DNA of 64,000 nt from Pseudanabaena sp. UWO311. GTDB taxonomy: Bacteria; Cyanobacteriota; Cyanobacteriia; Pseudanabaenales; Pseudanabaenaceae. Shown here one piece after another: positions 59,550 through 64,000 of this stretch. Below the pieces are notes generated by a model. It worked only from the letters and a program-made list of their open reading frames with translations. It was not told where the DNA came from and did no database searches. Position 1 is the first letter of the stretch; each line of letters begins with the position of its first letter. Made by a program: the position numbers and the translations under genes. The stretch covers positions 62,001-126,000 of the forward strand of contig NZ_SJEE01000002.1 in the NCBI RefSeq assembly GCF_006937785.1, read 5' to 3'.

Positions 59550-59788
59550 CTTACTAAATTTAGTAGGTAGTTAATTTGGCTATTAACTTAATTGTCTGGT
59601 AATTTTTCACTTGTTGGTCTAAGTACATTGCTCACACTAGCTAAAAGTATTAGCTAAAAATACTATTTCAAAACATTGAAAGTAAGAAATAAGTCTAGGG
59701 AATTATCAAAATCAATCTGAGAGAATCATCGAAGCTATTGACAATACATTGATATAAACGAGTATTTCTTTGTTCTCTTCAGATATCA
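59550..59788. other. AT-rich gap, no gene seen
   Basis: This is about 240 bases of AT-rich DNA after the 66-aa gene and before two large hairpins. Within it I see no coding frame of note, no terminator with a T run and no known RNA motif. Confidence 0.35.
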
Positions 59789-59847
59789 TCATTGAATGAC
59801 AAAAGAAAAGCAGCGCTTGGCGCTGCTTTTCTTTTGTCATTCAATGA
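59789..59847. repeat. Variable-arm hairpin, 28-bp perfect arms
   Basis: Arms 59789-59816 and 59820-59847 are perfectly complementary around the loop TTG. The core is AAGCAGCGC and the outer sequence TCATTGAATGAC. It lies 240 bases past the 66-aa gene and only 24 bases before the next hairpin. Confidence 0.88.
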
Positions 59848-59871
59848 TAGGCATGGCTTTGCATCGCCTAC

Positions 59872-59926
59872 AAAACCCCAAAAACTTTACCGCCCGCTGC
59901 GCGGGTGGTAAAGTTTTTGGGGTTTT
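59872..59926. terminator. Variable-arm hairpin at the end of the LRR gene
   Basis: Arms 59872-59897 and 59901-59926 pair over 26 positions with one G-T pair and the loop TGC. The outer ends are AAAACCCCAA/TTGGGGTTTT. It overlaps the stop codon of the minus-strand LRR gene, so it probably ends that transcript. Confidence 0.8.
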
Positions 59927-60677
59927 AGATTAAAATCATGCCATGTTTTAAATTATTTAAAGAGGCTGCCTCAATAGAATTACCTCTGAGATCTAGGCGC
60001 ACAAGATTCTTAAGATTGGAGATTTCACGGGGTAGAGTCGTTAGCTGATTGTAGGACAAATCTAGTTCTGTGATATTTCTGAGATTACCAATCTCAGGGG
60101 GAAGACTAGTTAGTTGATTGTTGCCAAGATATAAATCTGTAAGTGCTGTGAGGTTGCCTATTTCTTCGGGCAAAGTAGTTAGATTGTTTTTTCGTAAATC
60201 TAGCTCGGTTAAATTGGCGAGGTTGACAATTTCTGACGGTAGTCTTTCCAGCTTATTTTCACTTAAATCAAGCCAAGTCAAAAACTTAAGCAATCCAATC
60301 TCAGCTGGCAACTCTCTTAAAGAGTTATCGTTAACCGCAAATCTTGCCAAATTTGATAATTTGCCAATATCTAAAGGCAAACTGGAAATGCAATTTTCAG
60401 CTAAATTTAGCACTGTAAGATTTTTTAGCTGCATGACTGCATCAGGAATTTTCGGCAGTTGATTAGATTCGAGATGCAGCCAAGTTAGTTTTTGTAGATT
60501 TGCGATCGCCTCTGGCAGAGAAGTCAATTCATTCTCGCTCAGATATAGCCAAACTAAATGCTTCAACTTGCCAATCTCTTCAGGAACTGCCACCATCTGT
60601 AGTTCACTAAGATAAAGAGACGTGGCTTCTGAAGCTCTGGCGCTCTCAATTTCTTTCAGAATTTCCTGTTCGTTCAT
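59925..60677 (-). CDS. Leucine-rich repeat protein
   Basis: The 250-residue protein is almost all LRRs, about nine units of 23 residues with the pattern LxxLPxEIGxLxxLxxLxLxxNxL. An example is LTSLPPEIGNLRNITELDLS. An N-terminal cap of about 25 residues precedes them. The units resemble the LRR part of cyanobacterial ROCO/small GTPase proteins, but no GTPase follows here. No signal peptide is seen, so it should be cytoplasmic and act in protein binding. Its start is about 24 bp from the divergent menH-like start. Confidence 0.9.
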   Translation of the reverse strand: MNEQEILKEIESARASEATSLYLSELQMVAVPEEIGKLKHLVWLYLSENELTSLPEAIANLQKLTWLHLESNQLPKIPDAVMQLKNLTVLNLAENCISSLPLDIGKLSNLARFAVNDNSLRELPAEIGLLKFLTWLDLSENKLERLPSEIVNLANLTELDLRKNNLTTLPEEIGNLTALTDLYLGNNQLTSLPPEIGNLRNITELDLSYNQLTTLPREISNLKNLVRLDLRGNSIEAASLNNLKHGMILI

Positions 60678-60700
60678 GGTCTCGATTGCATTATTTGGAT

Positions 60701-61525
60701 ATGGTACTCAAGGTGCAAATTGAAAATTATTGTTTTAGCTACTGCGCAGAGGGCGATGCCAACCATCCCACAATTTTGTTTTTGCATGGATTTATGGGAA
60801 ATCGCTTTGAGTTCAAACAAGCGATCGCGATTTTGTCTAAACAGTTTTACTGCGTGGCGATCGATTTGCTGGGGCATGGTCAGACCAGCGCTATAGATCA
60901 AAGGACTGATCAAGATGACTCCTACACAATACAGTCCAGTGCAAACTTTGTCATCAAATTTTTGGATTTACTTCGTATAGATTGTTGTTTCTTGGTTGGC
61001 TACTCTATGGGCGGTAGGTTGGCTTTATATTTAACAATTCATTTCCCGCAATATTTTCTTCGGGTTGTCCTCGAATCTGCATCCGCAGGATTGTCGTCTG
61101 TGGATGCTAGATTCGATCGCCTAGTCAAGGATCGACAGCTTGCCGCAAAGTTAGAAACTGGAGATTTTCGATTATTTCTGGACAATTGGTATCAGCAGCC
61201 TATTTTTGCTAACCTGCGATCGCATCCACATTTTTCTCAGATGCTAGAGCAAAGATTAAACAACTCTCCCGCGCAGTTAGCCAAATCCTTACGCAATCTC
61301 AGTACAGGGAAGCAACCATCATTATGGGAAAAATTATCTAGAAATGAGATTCCACTGTTGTTAATTTCAGGTGAGTTAGATTCTAAATTTGTGCAAATAA
61401 ATCGACAGATGCAGCAGCTATGTAGGAACTCTCAACTAGAAGTGATACCTAGCTGTGGTCACAATATACATTTCGAGAATCCAAATTTATTTATCGAGAA
61501 GATTAAAACTTTTTTTCTTCTATAG
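60701..61525 (+). CDS. menH: Alpha/beta hydrolase, MenH-like
   Basis: I chose the ATG at 60701 (MVLKVQIENYCF); a TTG at 60686 is upstream in frame. The 274-aa protein has the MenH pattern: ILFLHGFMGNRFEF, AIDLLGHGQTS, nucleophile Ser in LVGYSMGGRLALYL and the end with SGELDSKF and CGHNIHFENP supplying Asp and His. MenH makes 2-succinyl-6-hydroxy-2,4-cyclohexadiene-1-carboxylate in phylloquinone/menaquinone synthesis. No other men gene is nearby, so the assignment rests on motifs and length. Confidence 0.78.
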   Translation: MVLKVQIENYCFSYCAEGDANHPTILFLHGFMGNRFEFKQAIAILSKQFYCVAIDLLGHGQTSAIDQRTDQDDSYTIQSSANFVIKFLDLLRIDCCFLVGYSMGGRLALYLTIHFPQYFLRVVLESASAGLSSVDARFDRLVKDRQLAAKLETGDFRLFLDNWYQQPIFANLRSHPHFSQMLEQRLNNSPAQLAKSLRNLSTGKQPSLWEKLSRNEIPLLLISGELDSKFVQINRQMQQLCRNSQLEVIPSCGHNIHFENPNLFIEKIKTFFLL

Positions 61526-61638
61526 CAATGCATGTTTTACTGACAGCGCTTTGCGCTGTAGGACATAAAACCCAAATACATAAAGTCGGCGCTTCGCGCC
61601 GACTTTATGTATTTGGGTTTTGATTTGTTCAAGCTATA
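61521..61638. mobile_element. MITE-like unit TATAGC...GCTATA around a variable-arm hairpin
   Basis: TATAGC at 61521 (overlapping the menH-like stop) and GCTATA ending at 61638 bound 118 bp. Inside are a small hairpin ACAGCGC-TTT-GCGCTGT (61543-61559) and a large one with perfect 26-bp arms (61567-61592, 61596-61621), loop TTC and outer ends AAAACCCAAA/TTTGGGTTTT. The left part shares AGGACATAAAACC with the unit in the AAA pseudogene, read on the opposite strand. Confidence 0.6.
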
Positions 61639-61701
61639 GGACTGTCGCCAAGTGTATCAAAAACCAAAAGAGAGTTGCGACACCAAGCGATACAACTGTC
61701 T

Positions 61702-61740
61702 TAAAAATAAAAGCGTCGCTTTGCGACGCTTTTATTTTTA
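61702..61740. terminator. Hairpin terminator of the GH10-like gene
   Basis: Perfect 18-bp arms (61702-61719, 61723-61740) surround the loop TTT, with core AAGCGTCGC and outer TAAAAATAA. It includes the stop codon (61738-61740) of the minus-strand gene. A decayed copy with a GAGAGTTGC arm lies just upstream (about 61661-61700). Confidence 0.82.
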
Positions 61741-63027
61741 GCTAGAAGCAATATTTCTTAAATCTGGACGAGGCGCAGGCGTAAAAAGGAGTGTCTCAAA
61801 GGAAGCATCACGATTACCTAAGGTTTCGTAAAAGAAGAATGAGAACCCATCTAGGTTAAGTTCACGCACAATTTTTACTTGACCTTTGATCTGTCGCATA
61901 TCAACATTTTGAACTCTTAAACCCGTTAAAATACCCACCGCTACTGGTATTTTTAGTCGAATTTCCTGCAACTCTGGCTGTTCTAATTCCCGCTTAAAAT
62001 TGTCAATATCATCGCGATATACCTGCACAATTAATTCATCAATATATTTGAGATAAACCCAGTTATACCAATCTTGCAAGTACTTTTTATAGGAGAAATC
62101 CTTAGGATTAGGGGAAAGAGAAATTAAGCAGTTTGGTTTGATTGCTCTAACTGATTTAGAGATCTTTCTCATTAAATTAGTGATGTACTTGGCACGCCAT
62201 TGCATCCATGAAGGATCATTGATATCCTCTGGTGGTAATCGACCGAAGTGATCTTTTTTATACAAAGCGATCGTGTAATCATCGTAGCCAAGTTCTGCTG
62301 GCATCCCAAAATGATCGTCAAGCTGAATACCGTCAACATCATATTTATTAACAACTTCAACGATTAAATCTGTGAGAAATTTTTGGACTTGAGGATGGGC
62401 AGGGTTTAACCAAGCAAGACGATGCTGATCTCTTTCGCCATGTAGGAAAACATGAGAGCCATCTTTACGCTGGGTTATCCAGTCAGGATGTTGGCGCATT
62501 AGCTCTGAGCCTTCTTCAGTCATTAAGCCATATTCAAACCAAGGAATTACCGCAAAATCTTGTTCATGTCCAAATTTGATGGCTTCGGCAAGCATATCTC
62601 GCTCTTGAAGCTCAGGTACTGGATCAACAGGTACACCAAAACTAGCTTCGGCAACTTTACTAGGGTAGAGCGTGTATCCACCATTCCAAACCGTTGGATA
62701 TAGAGTGTTAAATTTTAAACGCTTTAATCTTTTAATCGCCCTTTCTAGATTCTGAGCCGAAAATAAAACATCGCTATCGACATTAGTAAGCCAGATGCCG
62801 CGTAGTTCATTACCATTCAATGGTCTGATCAGCGGGAGATTAGGTGGGGCTGATTGATCAACTTGATTAGGTGGTGGAGATTGATCAATTGTGTTGCTAG
62901 CTGTATTAGGAGTTTGAGCGATCGCCCAAAAAGGAAAATTGATCATCATTGAGAACGCGAATCCTAAGAATGTTAAAACTAGGAAACGGAGGCGTGATCG
63001 CCAGGAGACAGAATTAATTTTCCCCAT
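61738..63027 (-). CDS. GHL10-type (DUF187) glycoside hydrolase-like protein
   Basis: The 429-aa protein begins with a signal anchor (about residues 12-34, LRFLVLTFLGFAFSMMINF) and a Pro/Asn-rich linker. The family domain follows: ELRGIWLTNVDSDVLFS, then RLKRLKFNTLYPTVWNGGYT, then WFEYGLM and VDGIQLDDHFGMP. The latter two hold the conserved acidic residues of the GHL10 barrel. It should act outside the inner membrane on a polysaccharide, perhaps peptidoglycan or sheath glycan; the substrate is unknown. It is a single gene. Confidence 0.88.
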   Translation of the reverse strand: MGKINSVSWRSRLRFLVLTFLGFAFSMMINFPFWAIAQTPNTASNTIDQSPPPNQVDQSAPPNLPLIRPLNGNELRGIWLTNVDSDVLFSAQNLERAIKRLKRLKFNTLYPTVWNGGYTLYPSKVAEASFGVPVDPVPELQERDMLAEAIKFGHEQDFAVIPWFEYGLMTEEGSELMRQHPDWITQRKDGSHVFLHGERDQHRLAWLNPAHPQVQKFLTDLIVEVVNKYDVDGIQLDDHFGMPAELGYDDYTIALYKKDHFGRLPPEDINDPSWMQWRAKYITNLMRKISKSVRAIKPNCLISLSPNPKDFSYKKYLQDWYNWVYLKYIDELIVQVYRDDIDNFKRELEQPELQEIRLKIPVAVGILTGLRVQNVDMRQIKGQVKIVRELNLDGFSFFFYETLGNRDASFETLLFTPAPRPDLRNIASS

Positions 63028-63149
63028 AATTACTAATGAGCTAGGTAAGCTCTAACTCCTCACATTTAGGCTGCAAATTTTTGTAAATTTATTGTATAGC
63101 AATGTAAAAAAACACAAAAGATAGAGATACTTCCTGTCTCCATCCTTTT

Positions 63150-63635
63150 TTATAAACTTTTGGCCTGAGCTCCCAGCAAATCACGATTTATCTCCAAAAT
63201 TGGACATAATAAATCGGCAACATTTTTGGGTAGCAGAGCTTTGACCACATCTTGCATAATCAAATAAGTGATATTACAAACTTCCTGAGCCCCAAATGCT
63301 TGCATGATCGTCTGGAACCAATACAAGAACTGCTGTTTTAAAAGCTCTGTGTCATCTAATAAAACGGTCATTGCCGAATGACGTAAAACTCTTAAGGTGT
63401 CTTGTTTCCACTTGCCTTGCAAGTCCTCACCTTTAGGTAAAAGCAATTTGGGATGGGATATACGTAGTTTTTTTAAAACAGTTTCGACTATTTCTTTTTC
63501 TACTTCTTTGATGCGGATATAAGCTTCAACCCTTGAATCAAAGGAGTTGATATAGGTTTCCATAAACTGCAATTCTGCGTCGCTCGCATAGCGACCATCT
63601 GCGTTCATTCCTAGTTGTTGTAGCTTACTTAACAT
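63150..63635 (-). CDS. Phycobilisome-family protein without a bilin-binding cysteine
   Basis: The 161 residues have the globin-like phycobiliprotein pattern: ADGRYASDAELQFMETYI at the start, VLRHSAMTVLLDDTELLKQQF in the middle and IMQAFGAQEVCNITYLIMQ later. Length and order fit the allophycocyanin-like group of the PF00502 family. In pigment-carrying members a Cys precedes the conserved Arg/Asp region of the middle helices; here that position has no Cys, and the only cysteines are near 120 and 145. It may be a structural or regulatory relative. It is a single gene with a terminal-type gap on both sides. Confidence 0.72.
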   Translation of the reverse strand: MLSKLQQLGMNADGRYASDAELQFMETYINSFDSRVEAYIRIKEVEKEIVETVLKKLRISHPKLLLPKGEDLQGKWKQDTLRVLRHSAMTVLLDDTELLKQQFLYWFQTIMQAFGAQEVCNITYLIMQDVVKALLPKNVADLLCPILEINRDLLGAQAKSL

Positions 63636-63815
63636 TGCTGGCTTTACCCGACGTTTGCATATGTATGATTTTATATGGATTTGAGTCTAAAACCATCCGC
63701 CACTTCAAGCATTATCTCTAGCGATCGCCATTTTTTTGTTACGATTCAGATAAATCGATAAATAATCGAAACTTCTGACACACATCTATGCGATCGCTCG
63801 CCGCCGTATCCTGTC

Positions 63816-64000
63816 ATGTTATCTGACAATGATCACATTGAAGGGCTGTTTCCTGAAGCTGCCCAAAATTGGGATTTAAATCGGCTCTATGCAGATTTAC
63901 AAGCTTCTAGTGGCAAAGAAATTAAGCCATTTGAAAAGGCTTGCTTGCGTGGGTTGCTATGTCGTTATCGCCCAGGTCAGCTTGCATTTAAGCTGGCTTG
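63816..64000 (+). CDS. Start of an unknown cyanobacterial protein, cut by window edge
   Basis: From the ATG at 63816 the frame stays open to the window end, giving 61 residues: MLSDNDHIEGLFPEAAQNW, then LNRLYADLQASSGKEIKPF, then EKACLRGLLCRYRPGQLAF. The LRGLLCRYRPGQLAFKLA part resembles the short helix-turn-helix-like start of cyanobacterial multidomain proteins that carry AAA-like or repeat domains further on. The rest is outside the window, so no function can be given. Confidence 0.6.
   Translation, partial: MLSDNDHIEGLFPEAAQNWDLNRLYADLQASSGKEIKPFEKACLRGLLCRYRPGQLAFKLA

Noticed and set aside
1001-61740. Reading all hairpins simply as rho-independent terminators
   Set aside because: Several lie between divergent genes (8246, 14194, 14271, 14393, 41904) where no gene ends, and some lack any T run (19999, 57196, 58038), so terminator function alone does not explain them.

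Overview
The window reads as chromosomal DNA of a cyanobacterium. The octamer GCGATCGC (HIP1) is scattered through genes and gaps. The gene content is cyanobacterial: a nirA-nrt-narB nitrate assimilation operon with an NtcA-type promoter, a phycobilisome-family protein, DUF4335, XisH/XisI, Uma2 and Rpn families, and a four-cysteine Ser/Thr kinase. The general flavour suggests a Pseudanabaena-like filamentous or unicellular species, but this is an inference from gene families and not a taxonomic assignment. I see no rRNA, tRNA, prophage, complete insertion sequence or CRISPR array.

Layout. 1-2.4 kb: the start of an Xaa-Pro aminopeptidase (cut by the window edge), a small YRG-repeat membrane protein and a DedA protein. 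2.6-9.3 kb: DUF4335, then a signalling group (zinc-ribbon/FHA protein, VWA protein, CheY-like regulator, GAF-adenylate cyclase) with a second VWA protein facing away. 9.3-15.1 kb: RlpA, J-domain/pentapeptide protein, glycosyltransferase-like protein, EamA exporter, HU. 15.2-18.4 kb is accessory: a wrecked AAA-like ATPase, a Uma2 gene between 100-bp direct repeats, a YcxB-like protein and xisHI. 18.6-25.2 kb: radA, a MerR-copA-cupredoxin copper operon with its MerR promoter, a possible small RNA, a membrane protein and an XRE/MmyB regulator. 25.3-35.5 kb: a toxin-antitoxin pair beside a relic of the narB 3' end, then narB-nrtC-nrtD-nrtB-nrtA-nirA (all minus strand). 35.7-38.9 kb: the ruins of a DUF499/DUF3780/DUF1156 anti-phage island, invaded by Rpn, Uma2 and antitoxin genes. 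39-64 kb is mostly housekeeping: pseudouridine synthase, RodZ-like, bifunctional nuclease, gpsA, sulfurtransferase, polA, DnaQ-like exonuclease, ribF, Ser/Thr kinase, pcrA, a hydrolase, rsmD, a K+ channel, an ArgRS-like protein without a catalytic core, queA, a LRR protein, menH-like, a GH10-like hydrolase and a phycobilisome-family protein.

How the parts work together. The nitrate operon makes a full import-and-reduce pathway: the NrtABDC transporter, nitrate reductase NarB and nitrite reductase NirA, under nitrogen control through NtcA. The copper operon senses (MerR), exports (CopA) and probably binds (cupredoxin) metal. The FHA/VWA/receiver/cyclase group looks like one signalling module.

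The most unusual feature is a family of 26 hairpins spread over the window. Each has a C-NNN-G tip with a 3-nt loop (one exception) and long, almost perfect arms, but the arm sequence differs from copy to copy. They sit between convergent genes, between tandem genes, in divergent promoter regions, and once inside a pseudogene. Three sit inside 104-118 bp units bounded by TATAGC...GCTATA. A second, sequence-conserved palindrome (core TAGGGGCAATTC) occurs in two gaps and once in frame inside a protein gene.
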